From Lamellibrachia columna (Eukaryota; Annelida; Polychaeta; Sabellida; Siboglinidae), in contig OY759262.1 in assembly GCA_963662155.1 (NCBI GenBank), forward strand, positions 54,804,990 through 54,868,989: 64,000 nt of DNA, written 5' to 3'. Shown here piece by piece: positions 11,676-40,789 of the stretch. Both the position numbers and the translations under genes were made by a program. A model generated the notes under the pieces. The model was not told the origin of the DNA, made no database searches, and was given only the letters and a program-made list of their open reading frames with translations. Numbering within the stretch: the first letter of the stretch is position 1; each line of letters starts with the position of its first letter.

Positions 11676-12083
11676 ATTACATTTAACTACTTGCACTTTC
11701 CCCAAGTGTAAATATTAAGTGATTGCCTATATGACAAGATGCACTATTTTGTGAGTGTCGCTCTGCGAAGACACGGTGCTCTAATTACAAAACTACTGTT
11801 ATTACGAATTACCTCTACTGTGTAGAACATAAACTTTGCCTCACATGTTTTGTGTTGTGTTGACTGACAGATATTTATTCCGTTACACACAAGGAGTACA
11901 AACGTTTTTCGATGAATGACGAGTTATTCCATTCTAGGTAGTAGCTACACTCACGAACTCATGCACAGATGATTAGAACATTAAACTTGTCACGATCAGC
12001 ATTTTTGTGGAGGCTGTGGCCATGAACCTGTGGCGATGTGGCAAAAACGTTGTAGTCGACGGTATTACACAATAGTGGTGTGA

Positions 12084-12255
12084 TTTTTGAGACACGAACA
12101 CACCAACAGTCTTATATTACTGATCAAGCTATGAACTCTGACACAAGTTTTTGAGACACGAACACACCAACAGTCTTATATTACTGATCAAGCTATGAAC
12201 TCTGACACAAGTTTTTGAGACACGAACACACCAACAGTCTTATATTACTGACCAA
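12084..12255. repeat. 64-bp tandem repeat, 2.7 copies
   Basis: tttttgagacacgaacacac recurs at 12084, 12148 and 12212. A TTTATT word at 12260-12265 reads AATAAA on the minus strand and could serve as a polyadenylation signal for the LRRC74A-like gene. Confidence 0.85.
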
Positions 12256-12610
12256 GCGATTTATTATATCACACATTCTCTGACACAAGTTTTCTAACAA
12301 TTTGAGTTGTATGATGTACCATCTAGTCAACTGCACACATCTACTGAACTAAAACAATGCTCATTCTACAACTCAAAGTTTATACCCACGAATTCACCTT
12401 CATGTTACGTCACTGCACTTATCGCGGCGTGGCGACCTCTTGTGGTGGACGTTGAACACTCCTGGTTACATTAACACATTAGCACATAAAACGACAATGC
12501 TCACAACATATTTCTTTTGTGAATGTTTCTGATGAGATTATCTTCCAAGAGGTGCGTCCAAGGTCACCGGAGGATCCCTCGTGTTACTTATGTTGCCGGG
12601 AAATGAATGG

Positions 12611-12728
12611 ACATACGAGTGTGAAATCGTGGGCTTGTTGTGTGTGAAGCTCTGTTCACAAACGGAACACATACGAGTGTGAAATCGTGGACTTGTTGTG
12701 TGTGGAGCTCTGTTCACAAACGGAACAC
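12611..12728. repeat. 57-bp direct duplication
   Basis: acatacgagtgtgaaatcgt starts at 12611 and again at 12668. Two copies differ by two bases. Confidence 0.85.
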
Positions 12729-13014
12729 GTGTCAGTGGGCAACTTTACATCGCGAGTTGTGATTGCAGCAACACTGAACAAATAAGTTCGACTCGGGCAG
12801 TTTCTCCGACAGGGAGAGGCACAGGTTACGCATAAAAGGAACAGGCCCTAAATATGTGCTCACGCCACTCACGTGGTTCATGTTTGTATTATGTTCTACT
12901 CCAGCATACCGGAGATCAATACTTGTCTGCGCATGCGTTATATTTTGGTCGTTTCCATTGGATTTAGGGCACCAGTAGACGTGATTATAGATTTCGTTGC
13001 TACACGCTCTATGT

Positions 13015-28088
<15,074 letters not shown>

Positions 28089-28569
28089 TCCTTGTTCGCA
28101 CCGACTGATGCAGACAGACACACACGTTGGCATCTAATCAGTTTCCACGGCGATCGCCATTAATTTTTGATGACTTCGTGTTAATTAAACTCGACGAGTT
28201 GGTGTTTCGTGCTTGATTGCTCATGTTACGTGCAGCGGTTAAAAATAAAATCATTAGCAGTACGAATATATTGAAAATGTTGCACACAATTAGAAATATT
28301 CGTTCAACCGAAACATAAATATCATTGTGATTTTTGTCGAGTTTTTCTTGCACGTCGGTCTGTCGAGAGGCCCACCGCTAATTCCACGGCAAGAAAAGGG
28401 TCGGCGATGCTTTCTTCGCACGCTATTACTCTTTCATTCGTATGATGAACTGTTTTTTTTTTGGCAAATGATAGCCCTAAACGTTTCGTTATTATTTTCG
28501 TGCACGTTACAATCGATTGCGGATTCAAAACCATCGTTTCGTTTATTACATTTATTAATTTATTTATAG

Positions 28570-28763
28570 AATCACGATGCGTATAGGGATTGGTGGGTCG
28601 ACCGATATAAACGATTCCATGTGGTTAATTCGGGCTTTATAGGTAAACTAGCCGAGTTGGCCAGCGATGCACGACAGAAAAGTCAAGAAGGTATGGCTCC
28701 TTGTGCTAAACATTCAAGTTGTAGGACAATGCCAATGGAAATGACATTTTCACGTCCCAAACA
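28570..28763 (+). CDS. Internal exon of an unidentified plus-strand gene
   Basis: Acceptor tttatttatag ends at 28569 and a strong donor (gtaagt) begins at 28764. Between them only one phase is open, for all 64 codons; the other two phases hit TAG. The peptide begins NHDAYRDWWVDRYKRF and contains FIGKLAELASDARQK. I do not recognise the family. No partner exon was found upstream (the next gene is the divergent LRRC74A-like gene) or downstream, where a hAT element and a 7.4-kb satellite follow. It could be a remnant of a broken gene. Confidence 0.45.
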
Positions 28764-29125
28764 GTAAGTTTTCTAGTTTTCTATACTCTCTATTTAAAAA
28801 ACAAATAAAATAACAACTAGGCAATAGCTGTAGAAAATCCAGTGTGTCCTTGCGCGCGTGTGTGCGTGCGTCCGTGCGCACTCTTGCGTGTGTGTGGGTG
28901 CGTTTGTATTGGCGTTTGTGTGTGCTTTAAACTAGCGTTTCTCAACCGGAGCTCCTCGGCCCACTGGGGGACCGCAGAGAGCTGCCGGGGGGTCCGCGAG
29001 ATGGCAGGTAAAAATTAGAATTTTAAATTACCTGTTAAAATTTTTTTCAATTAAAGTTTCTGACCTAACTATAAAAACAACCCCCTATAGCCGCCAAACT
29101 TCTTCTTGGGTATCTATTATATATC

Positions 29126-29567
<442 letters not shown>

Positions 29568-29620
29568 TAACAAAACCATACATTTACTGCGGTATAACGA
29601 TCGAAACATTAAAACTAAAT

Positions 29621-29729
29621 GCAAAGCTCCATGATTACCATAAGCAAGAGTTTCGCAATAGTTTCACAGTGAATCCGCAAGGTGCTGCTATAAACAGCGC
29701 CTCCTTGCGGATTCATTGTGGAGCTTTGC
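29621..29729. other. Nested inverted repeat before the transposase start
   Basis: Outer arms gcaaagctcca / tggagctttgc and inner arms tgaatccgcaagg / ccttgcggattca pair; the left side has about 37 extra nt between arms. It could be a MITE or a structured leader of the hAT element. Confidence 0.7.
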
Positions 29730-31623
29730 AGCGAACTTTTTGGTGCTATGCATCGTCAAACGGAGAAGAAAATGGACAAATGTGTTACTCGTCCATCTTC
29801 CTTAAAACAAGAGCCAGTAAATACAAATCCACAGATTAATAAGTCAGACGATGAATCAGACTCCGAGGCCGCAGCGACTGTGAGTCAGACTCAGAGGCTA
29901 CAGCGACTGTGAGTAAAAGCAGAACTGCTCGGTTAATGCTAGCCAGGTCGAAAAAGTCGAAACTTTGAAGACAGTTACTTTAACTATGGCTTCGCAGTAT
30001 GCGCCGTGAGCAGAGAAACTCCCCATCCACAATGTGTGCTTTGCTCTCAGGTGTTGTCCGACGAGTGTATGAAACCATCCAAGTTAATAAGACCTCTTCA
30101 TACGAAACATGGCCAGTACAAGGAAAAACCCAGAGTATTTCTTGAGCGTAAGGCAAAAGAGCTGAGTAGTTCGCAAGTGGAGATGAAAGCCACTACCGCT
30201 GTGGATAAGAAACTGTTTAAAATATCATACATTGTGGCTCCGAAAATTAGTCAAGAGAAGAAGTCTCGTACGATCGGGGAAACTTTTATTATGCCTTGTG
30301 CAACTGAGATTGTCAAGGAAATGCATGGAGAGGAGAAAGCCAAGGGGCTGGCGAAAATACCGATATCACGTGGCACTGTTAAACGCCGCATCTCATCTAT
30401 GTCCGAGGACATAACGATGCAATGCACCGCGCCTCCGTGACGGTTACTTCGCCATACAATTGGATGAGTCGACAGACGAGTCCAAAATGTCACATCTACT
30501 GGCTTACATGCGGTATGAGTGGAAGAAAGAGATTAGGGAGGACTTTTTGTTTAGCAAAGAGCTTAGGACGACTACAACGGCAAAGGACGTTTATGATACA
30601 ATGGATGATTGCATGAAGAATAACGGAATTAACTGCACAAACTACATCGGAGTATGTACATATGGCGCCACGGTGATGACTGGCAGACACGCGGGAGTCG
30701 TGCAAAGAATCAAAGATGTCGCCCCCCGTGCCGGTTCAACACACTGTTTTGTTTTGCAGAGAGACACGCTTGCTGCAATGGACATTGAACCAGGGCTTCA
30801 TGAGGTTATGAACACTGCCGTGACCGTTGTGAACTTTGTTAAAGCAAGAACCACTCTGTGAAGACGTGGGCTCTGACCACCACTCCCTGTTCACGCACAC
30901 AGAGGTGAGATGGTTATCCCGCGGGCTGATGCACCCGCGCCTGTTCAGCCCAAGGGAGGAGCTGTGTATGTTCCTCTCGGACAAGAGGCCTGATCTGGCG
31001 GAGTACTTGAGTGATGAGAAATGGCTTGTTCATATCGGCTATCTTGCAGACATATTCAGAAACAAACAAGCTCAATAAAACGATGTAGGGTGCAAACAAA
31101 AAACAGCATTGCCCAGCATGAACGAGTCGAGGCATTCAAAAGAAGACTAAAACTATGGAAAACTCGTGTCTCATCAGGAACCACTAACATGGTTGTGTCA
31201 TCAAACGTCAGGTGACAGTGCACCTGTCAGGGTTGTTGGACAAATGTAACAGTTATTTCCCTGAACTCACAGAGGAGCAAGCAGCTTCTTACCAGTAGAT
31301 TGCAAATCCAAACACTGAGAACATTGAGGAACAACTTCCAGCCACTTCCCCATCCATACTCTTGGAAGAGCTCATTGACTTTTCATCTGATGGCACATTG
31401 AGAGCTCGTTTCAATGAAGTGCAATTGGAAACATTTCTGGTCCCAGAGCGGTGCTGAGTTCCAGGTATGTCATGTTGCAGGAATGAAGGTGTAGATACCA
31501 TTCAGAACCACCTACTTGTGTGAGGCTGGCTTTTCAGCGATGACAGCACCGAAAACTAAATACAGAACCAGGTTGACCATTGAAGATGACATGCGTGTCT
31601 GTTTGTCAAAGATCTCCCCACGC

Positions 31624-34600
31624 ATTGATTGTATTATTGGCAGGCACTAGCTGCAGTCCACACATTGAGTGACTGGAGCTTGTAGTTAGGCTACCACGAG
31701 AACAGTCCACAGTGATTGTATTATTGGCAGGCACCAGCAGCAGTCCTCACATTGAGTGACTAGAGCTTGTAGTTAGGCTACCATGAGAACATTCCACAGT
31801 GATTGTATTATTGGCAGGCACCAGCAGCAGTCCTCACATTGAGTGACTAGAGCTTGTAGTTAGGCTACCACGAGAACATTCCACAGTGATTGTATTATTG
31901 GCAGGCACCAGCAGCAGTCCTCACATTGAGTGACTAGAGCTTGTAGTTAGGCTACCACGAGAACAGTCCACAGTGATTGTATTATTGGCAGGCACCAGCT
32001 GCAGTCCTCACATTAAGTGACTAGAGCTTGTAGTTAGGCTACCATGAGAACAGTCCACAGTGATTGTATTATTGGCAGGCACCAGCAGCAGTCCTCACAT
32101 TGAGTGACTAGAGCTTGTAGTTAGGCTACCACGAGAACAGTCCACAGTGATTGTATTATTGGCAGGCACCAGCTGCAGTCCTCACATTAAGTGACTAGAG
32201 CTTGTAGTTAGGCTACCATGAGTACATTCCACAGTGATTGTATTATTGGCAGGCTCCAGCAGCAGTCCTCACATTGAGTGACTAGAGCTTGTAGTTAGGC
32301 TACCACGAGAACAGTCCACAGTGATTGTATTATTGGCAGGCACCAGCTGCAGTCCTCACATTAAGTGACTAGAGCTTGTAGTTAGGCTACCATGAGTACA
32401 TTCCACAGTGATTGTATTATTGGCAGGCTCCAGCAGCAGTCCTCACATTGAGTGACTAGAGCTTGTAGTTAGGCTACCACGAGAACAGTCCACAGTGATT
32501 GTATTATTGGCTGCACAAGCTGCAGTCCTCACATTGAGTGACTAGAGCTTGTAGTTAGGCTACCACGAGAACAGTCCACAGTGATTGTATTATTGGCTGC
32601 ACCAGCAGCAGTCCTCACATTGAGTGACTAGAGCTTGTAGTTAGGCTACCATGAGAACAGTCCACAGTGATTGTATTATTGGCAGGCACCAGCGGCAGTC
32701 CTCACATTGAGTGACTAGAGCTTGTAGTTAGGCTACCACGAGAACAGTCCACAGTGATTGTATTATTGGCTGCACCAGCTGCAGTCCTCACATTGAGTGA
32801 CTAGAGCTTGTAGTTAGGCTACCACGAGAACAGTCCACAGTGATTGTATTATTGGCTGCACCAGCAGCAGTCCTCACATTGAGTGACTAGAGCTTGTAGT
32901 TAGGCTACCATGAGAACAGTCCACAGTGATTGTATTATTGGCAGGCACCAGCTGCAGTCCTCACATTGAGTGACTAGAGCTTGTAGTTAGGCTACCACGA
33001 GAACAGTCCACAGTGATTGTATTATTGGCAGGCACCAGCTGCAGTCCTCACATTGAGTGACTAGAGCTTGTAGTTAGGCTACCACGAGAACAGTCCACAG
33101 TGATTGTATTATTGGCAGGCACCAGCTGCAGTCCACACATTAAGTGACTAGAGCTTGTAGTTAGGCTACCACGAGAACAGTCCACAGTGATTGTATTATT
33201 GGCAGGCACCAGCTGCAGCCCTCACATTGAGTGACTAGAGCTTGTAGTTAGGCTACCACGAGAACAGTCCACAGTGATTGTATTATTGGCAGGCACCAGC
33301 TGCAGTCCTCACATTGAGTGACTAGAGCTTGTAGTTAGGCTACCACGAGAACAGTCCACAGTGATTGTATTATTGGCAGGCACCAGCTGCAGTCCACACA
33401 TTAAGTGACTAGAGCTTGTAGTTAGGCTACCACGAGAACAGTCCACAGTGATGGTATTATTGCCAGGCACCAACTGCAGTCCACACATTAAGTGACTAGA
33501 GCTTGTAGTTAGGCTACCACGAGAACAGTCCACAGTGATTGTATTATTGGCAGGCACCAGCTGCAGTCCACACATTAAGTGACTAGAGCTTGTAGTTAGG
33601 CTACCACGAGAACAGTCCACAGTGATTGTATTATTGGCAGGCACCAGCTGCAGTCCTCACATTGAGTGACTAGAGCTTGTAGTTAGGCTACCACGAGAAC
33701 AGTCCACAGTGATTGTATTATTGGCAGGCACCAGCTGCAGTCCTCACATTGAGTGACTAGAGCTTGTAGTTGGGCTACCACGAGAACAGTCCACAGTGAT
33801 TGTATTATTGGCAGGCACCAGCTGCAGTCCTCACATTGAGTGACTAGAGCTTGTAGTTAGGCTACCACGAGAACAGTCCACAGTGATTGTATTATTGGCA
33901 GGCACCAGCAGCAGTCCTCACATTGAGTGGCTAGAGCTTGTAGTTAGGCTACCATGAGAACAGTCCACAGTGATTGTATTATTGGCAGGCACCAGCAGCA
34001 GTCCTCACATTGAATGACTAGAGCTTGTAGATAGGCTACCACGAGAACAGACCACAGTGATTGTATTATTGGCAGGCACCAGCTGCAGTCCTCACATTAA
34101 GTGACTAGAGCTTGTAGTTAGGCTACCATGAGTACATTCCACAGTGATTGTATTATTGGCAGGCTCCAGCAGCAGTCCTCACATTGAGTGACTAGAGCTT
34201 GTAGTTAGGCTACCACGAGAACAGTCCACAGTGATTGTATTATTGGCAGGCACCAGCTGCAGTCCTCACATTGAGTGACTAGAGCTTGTAGTTAGGCTAC
34301 CACGAGAACAGTCCACAGTGATTGTATTATTGGCAGGCACCAGCTGCAGTCCTCACATTAAGTGACTAGAGCTTGTAGTTAGGCTACCACGAGAACAGTC
34401 CACAGTGATTGTATTATTGGCAGGCACCAGCTGCAGTCCTCACATTAAGTGACTAGAGCTTGTAGTTAGGCTACCACGAGAACAGTCCACAGTGATTGTA
34501 TTATTGGCAGGCACCAGCTGCAGTCCACACATTAAGTGACTAGAGCTTGTAGTTAGGCTACCACGAGAACAGTCCACAGTGATTGTATTATTGGCAGGCA

Positions 34601-37600
34601 CCAGCTGCAGTCCTCACATTGAGTGACTAGAGCATGTGTAGTTAGGCTACCACGAGAACAGTCCACAGTGATTGTATTATTGGCAGGCACCAGCTGCAGT
34701 CCTCACATTGAGTGACTAGAGCTTGTAGTTAGGATACCACGAGAACAGTCCACAGTGATTGTATTATTGGCAGGCACCAGCTGCAGTCCTCACATTGAGT
34801 GACTAGAGCTTGTAGTTAGGCTACCACGAGAACAGTCCACAGTGATTGTATTATTGGCAGGCACCAGCAGCAGTCCTCACATTGAGTGACTAGAGCTTGT
34901 AGATAGGCTACCACGAGAACAGACCACAGTGATTGTATTATTGGCAGGCACCAGCTGCAGTCCTCACATTAAGTGACTAGAGCTTGTAGTTAGGCTACCA
35001 TGAGTACATTCCACAGTGATTGTATTATTGGCAGGCTCCGCAGCAGTCCTCACATTGAGCGACTAGAGCTTGTAGTTAGGCTACCACGAGAACAGTCCAC
35101 AGTGATTGTATTATTGGCAGGCACCAGCTGCAGTCCTCACATTAAGTGACTAGAGCTTGTAGTTAGGCTACCATGAGTACATTCCACAGTGATTGTATTA
35201 TTGGCAGGCTCCAGCAGCAGTCCTCACATTGAGTGACTAGAGCTTGTAGTTAGGCTACCACGAGAACAGTCCACAGTGATTGTATTATTGGCAGGCACCA
35301 GCTGCAGTCCTCACATTAAGTGACTAGAGCTTGTAGTTAGGCTACCATGAGAACAGTCCACAGTGATTGTATTATTGGCAGGCACCAGCAGCAGTCCTCA
35401 CATTGAGTGACTAGAGCTTGTAGTTAGGCTACCACGAGAACAGTCCACAGTGATTGTATTATTGGCAGGCACCAGCTGCAGTCCTCACATTAAGTGACTA
35501 GAGCTTGTAGTTAGGCTACCATGAGTACATTCCACAATGATTGTATTATTGGCAGGCTCCAGCAGCAGTCCTCACATTGAGTGACTAGAGCTTGTAGTTA
35601 GGCTACCACGAGAACAGTCCACAGTGATTGTATTATTGGCAGGCACCAGCTGCAGTCCTCACATTAAGTGACTAGAGCTTGTAGTTAGGCTACCATGAGT
35701 ACATTCCACAGTGATTGTATTATTGGCAGGCTCCAGCAGCAGTCCTCACATTGAGTGACTAGAGCTTGTAGTTAGGCTACCACGAGAACAGTCCACAGTG
35801 ATTGTATTATTGGCTGCACAAGCTGCAGTCCTCACATTGAGTGACTAGAGCTTGTAGTTAGGCTACCACGAGAACAGTCCACAGTGATTGTATTATTGGC
35901 TGCACCAGCAGCAGTCCTCACATTGAGTGACTAGAGCTTGTAGTTAGGCTACCATGAGAACAGTCCACAGTGATTGTATTATTGGCAGGCACCAGCTGCA
36001 GTCCTCACATTGAGTGACTAGAGCTTGTAGTTAGGCTACCACGAGAACAGTCCACAGTGATTGTATTATTGGCTGCACCAGCTGCAGTCCTCACATTGAG
36101 TGACTAGAGCTTGTAGTTAGGCTACCACGAGAACAGTCCACAGTGATTGTATTATTGGCTGCACCAGCAGCAGTCCTCACATTGAGTGACTAGAGCTTGT
36201 AGTTAGGCTACCATGAGAACAGTCCACAGTGATTGTATTATTGGCAGGCACCAGCTGCAGTCCTCACATTGAGTGACTAGAGCTTGTAGTTAGGCTACCA
36301 CGAGAACAGTCCACAGTGATTGTATTATTGGCAGGCACCAGCTGCAGTCCTCACATTGAGTGACTAGAGCTTGTAGTTAGGCTACCACGAGAACAGTCCA
36401 CAGTGATTGTATTATTGGCAGGCACCAGCTGCAGTCCACACATTAAGTGACTAGAGCTTGTAGTTAGGCTACCACGAGAACAGTCCACAGTGATTGTATT
36501 ATTGGCAGGCACCAGCTGCAGCCCTCACATTGAGTGACTAGAGCTTGTAGTTAGGCTACCACGAGAACAGTCCACAGTGATTGTATTATTGGCAGGCACC
36601 AGCTGCAGTCCTCACATTGAGTGACTAGAGCTTGTAGTTAGGCTACCACGAGAACAGTCCACAGTGATTGTATTATTGGCAGGCACCAGCTGCAGTTCAC
36701 ACATTAAGTGACTAGAGCTTGTAGTTAGGCTACCACGAGAACAGTCCACAGTGATGGTATTATTGCCAGGCACCAACTGCAGTCCACACATTAAGTGACT
36801 AGAGCTTGTAGTTAGGCTACCACGAGAACAGTCCACAGTGATTGTATTATTGGCAGGCACCAGCTGCAGTCCACACATTAAGTGACTAGAGCTTGTAGTT
36901 AGGCTACCACGAGAACAGTCCACAGTGATTGTATTATTGGCAGGCACCAGCTGCAGTCCTCACATTGAGTGACTAGAGCTTGTAGTTAGGCTACCACGAG
37001 AACAGTCCACAGTGATTGTATTATTGGCAGGCACCAGCTGCAGTCCTCACATTGAGTGACTAGAGCTTGTAGTTAGGCTACCACGAGAACAGTCCACAGT
37101 GATTGTATTATTGGCAGGCACCAGCTGCAGTCCTCACATTGAGTGACTAGAGCTTGTAGTTAGGCTACCACGAGAACAGTCCACAGTGATTGTATTATTG
37201 GCAGGCACCAGCAGCAGTCCTCACATTGAGTGACTAGAGCTTGTAGTTAGGCTACCATGAGAACAGTCCACAGTGATTGTATTATTGGCAGGCACCAGCA
37301 GCAGTCCTCACATTGAATGACTAGAGCTTGTAGATAGGCTACCACGAGAACAGACCACAGTGATTGTATTATTGGCAGGCACCAGCTGCAGTCCTCACAT
37401 TAAGTGACTAGAGCTTGTAGTTAGGCTACCATGAGTACATTCCACAGTGATTGTATTATTGGCAGGCTCCAGCAGCAGTCCTCACATTGAGTGACTAGAG
37501 CTTGTAGTTAGGCTACCACGAGAACAGTCCACAGTGATTGTATTATTGGCTGCATCAGCAGCAGTCCTCACATTAAGTGACTAGAGCTTGTAGTTAGGCT

Positions 37601-39040
37601 ACCACGAGAACAGTCCACAGTGATTGTATTATTGGCAGGCACCAGCAGCAGTCCTCACATTGAGTGACTAGAGCTTGTAGTTAGGCTACCATGAGAACAG
37701 TCCACAGTGATTGTATTATTGGCAGGCACCAGCTGCAGTCCTCACATTGAGTGACTAGAGCTTGTAGTTAGGCTACCACGAGAACAGTCCACAGTGATTG
37801 TATTATTGGCAGGCACCAGCTGCAGTCCACACATTAAGTGACTAGAGCTTGTAGTTAGGCTACCACGAGAACAGTCCACAGTGATTGTATTATTGGCAGG
37901 CACCAGCTGCAGTCCACACATTAAGTGACTAGAGCTTGTAGTTAGGCTACCACGAGAACAGTCCACAGTGATTGTATTATTGGCAGGCACCAGCTGCAGT
38001 CCTCACATTGAGTGACTAGAGCATGTGTAGTTAGGCTACCACGAGAACAGTCCACAGTGATTGTATTATTGGCAGGCACCAGCTGCAGTCCTCACATTGA
38101 GTGACTAGAGCTTGTAGTTAGGATACCACGAGAACAGTCCACAGTGATTGTATTATTGGCAGGCACCAGCTGCAGTCCTCACATTGAGTGACTAGAGCTT
38201 GTAGTTAGGCTACCACGAGAACAGTCCACAGTGATTGTATTATTGGCAGGCACCAGCAGCAGTCCTCACATTGAGTGACTAGAGCTTGTAGATAGGCTAC
38301 CACGAGAACAGACCACAGTGATTGTATTATTGGCAGGCACCAGCTGCAGTCCTCACATTAAGTGACTAGAGCTTGTAGTTAGGCTACCATGAGTACATTC
38401 CACAGTGATTGTATTATTGGCAGGCTCCAGCAGCAGTCCTCACATTGAGCGACTAGAGCTTGTAGTTAGGCTACCACGAGAACAGTCCACAGTGATTGTA
38501 TTATTGGCAGGCACCAGCTGCAGTCCTCACATTAAGTGACTAGAGCTTGTAGTTAGGCTACCATGAGTACATTCCACAGTGATTGTATTATTGGCAGGCT
38601 CCAGCAGCAGTCCTCACATTGAGTGACTAGAGCTTGTAGTTAGGCTACCACGAGAACAGTCCACAGTGATTGTATTATTGGCAGGCACCAGCTGCAGTCC
38701 TCACATTAAGTGACTAGAGCTTGTAGTTAGGCTACCACGAGAACAGTCCACAGTGATTGTATTATTGGCTGCACCAGCAGCAGTCCTCACATTAAGTGAC
38801 TAGAGCTTGTAGTTAGGCTACCATGAGAACAGTCCACAGTGATTGTATTATTGGCAGGCACCAGCAGCAGTCCACACATTAAGTGACTGGAGCTTGTAGT
38901 TAGGCTACCACGAGAACAGTCCACAGTGATTGTATTATTGGCAGGCACCAGCAGCAGTCCTCACATTGAGTGACTAGAGCTTGTAGTTAGGCTACCATGA
39001 GTACAGTCCACAGTGATTGTATTATTGGCTGCACCAGCTT
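31624..39040. repeat. 87-bp satellite, about 85 copies, derived from the hAT 3' end
   Basis: Core words cagtgattgtattattggca and gtgactagagcttgtagtta recur every 87 bp. The first unit is continuous with the transposase: its opening bases encode the last residues (DCIIGRH, then tag). Later units read caccag there. Units fall into types (caccagctgcag, caccagcagcag, ctgcaccag, ggctccagcag). Rare variants recur about 3.3 kb apart, showing higher-order duplication. The 87-bp unit is 29 codons, which is why minus-strand frames stay open. Confidence 0.95.
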
Positions 39041-39383
39041 ACCACGCGCCGAAACACACCAATTACGCCAACGCGTGTTCGATTTGCTTTCGAAATTTTT
39101 AAGGTCAGGCCGACCAGTTTCGACGTTCTGATGCTAGCGCGGTGGTGTGTGTGTCAACTATAATAAACGTTATTGTTGGTAAGTTGCGTGGTTTGCTAAC
39201 ACGATAATGTGTTATATTTACGGGCTAGGGTCGGACACGCGTTGTCGTAGATGCACTAACAATCACTTTTCTGAACACTGGCACCACTCAGCAAATTAAT
39301 AAAAAAATTGACTGTTGAGGAGTGGCATAAACGACAGGTTGGTTGGGCAACGCGATTATTGTGTACCACGTGTTACGTTGTTG

Positions 39384-39584
39384 TGATGTGCAGAATATGC
39401 ACATCAAATGTAAGTTGTGTCGGTGGTGAAATGATGAGTGGCGCCCCCTGGTGGGGAGTTTAACGAGATGGGCGTCGACAAATGCAAACTCCCCACCAGT
39501 GGCGCCACATAGTGAATGTAATGTAAATCACTAACGATTTCCCCACTGTCACAACTTACATTTGATGTACAGATTCTGCACATC
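39384..39584. mobile_element. Fold-back repeat with CTCF-like cores
   Basis: Left arm 39384-39461 (gatgtgcagaat ... gtggggagttt) pairs with right arm 39486-39584. The left arm contains, in reverse complement, ccaccagggggcgccac. A direct relative of the left arm is at 39823-39876. Weaker similarity continues outward to about 39330 and 39775 (gggcaacgcgat). Confidence 0.65.
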
Positions 39585-39899
39585 GTCATTTCATTTGACA
39601 AACTCCTAATTTTTTTCAACACATCTCTCAACTTCAATGGCATACAATTGTGGATAGTGTTTGCATTGAACATGCGTATAGAAGCAAAATTACGTTCGGT
39701 TTTGTTTGAAACTATGTTACGTATACTCAAATGCACAGTTGCAATGACGTCACAATGCATAAACAACAATCGCGTTGCCCAGACAACATATCACTCCGCA
39801 CTGTCCATTTTGAATCTATGATCAAGTTGTGTGTGACAGTGGTGATATGCTGAGTGGCGCCACTGTCGGGGAGTTTGCGACAAATGTAGTGTTATATTA

Positions 39900-40486
39900 T
39901 CCACCGGAGGCGCCACGGGTTATTTCGGGTAATTTGACGTTCTATCGAGGCAGTATTGCGTAGAGAAACACACATTGTTTGAACAGTCAGTCACGGCTAT
40001 CTGATAGTTTATTCAACAGTTTTGCATTGCTATTTGTAATCTACACATTTGCTAAGCATTATTACCCAGCTACCGTTAGTAGCGATATGAATGTTTTAAA
40101 GAAGCATATAAATGCATCTACACAATTCACTGATGGCTTCATGCTTGTACACAGCAGGGCAAAGAAGTGCGAGAAGATGCAACTGTTGACGAATCTGTCC
40201 CTCAATAACCGATGAAACTGTTATACAATTACTTACTAGTTTGCTAGACCGTCAAACAAAACTAGATATTATGAAGTTTGCTTGTTATGAGTATGCAACA
40301 TTTGACATACAGGTTGAGATCATGCAGTCGTATATCTTATACATAGTATGCACTCATTCAAGTTATGAATAATAGCTAAGGAAAAAACTGGTAAGTTGGT
40401 CTAGCTAAGAACAAAGTCAAATATATTAAAAAACTGATGCAAACGTCTTAGTGGTCCATTTTAACAACAGTTTCAAACTACCAGGC
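39900..40486. other. Non-coding stretch
   Basis: A 78-codon open frame at 39979-40215 has no splice context or recognisable domain. Nothing else seen. Confidence 0.4.
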
Positions 40487-40776
40487 TTTCCCTATTTCTA
40501 CATACAGGCTGTAGTTCTATATTTAACAGTCCTACGTGTTGTAAGCATACCCGCTTAGTTTCCCTATTTCTACATACAGGCTGTAGTTCTATATTTAACA
40601 GTCCTACGTGTTGTAAACATACCCGCTTAGTTTCCCTATTTCTACATACAGGCTGTAGTTCTATATTTAACAGTCCTACGTGTTGTAAACATACCCGCTT
40701 AGTTTCCTTATTTCTACATACAGGCTGTAGTTCTATATTTAACAGTCCTACGTGTTGTAAGCATACCCGCTTAGTT
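40487..40776. repeat. 72-bp minisatellite, 4 copies
   Basis: tttccctatttctacataca starts at 40487, 40559, 40631 and 40703 (one base variant). The unit is a multiple of 3, so the minus-strand frame is an artefact. Confidence 0.93.
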
Positions 40777-40789
40777 TGAAACATATCTA

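Noticed and set aside
33309..37990. Minus-strand frames of 82-111 codons in the satellite
   Set aside because: The unit is 29 codons, so any stop-free phase stays open; no evidence of expression.
31624..39040. CRISPR-like array of direct repeats
   Set aside because: Units are contiguous 87-bp copies without unique spacers, in animal DNA.
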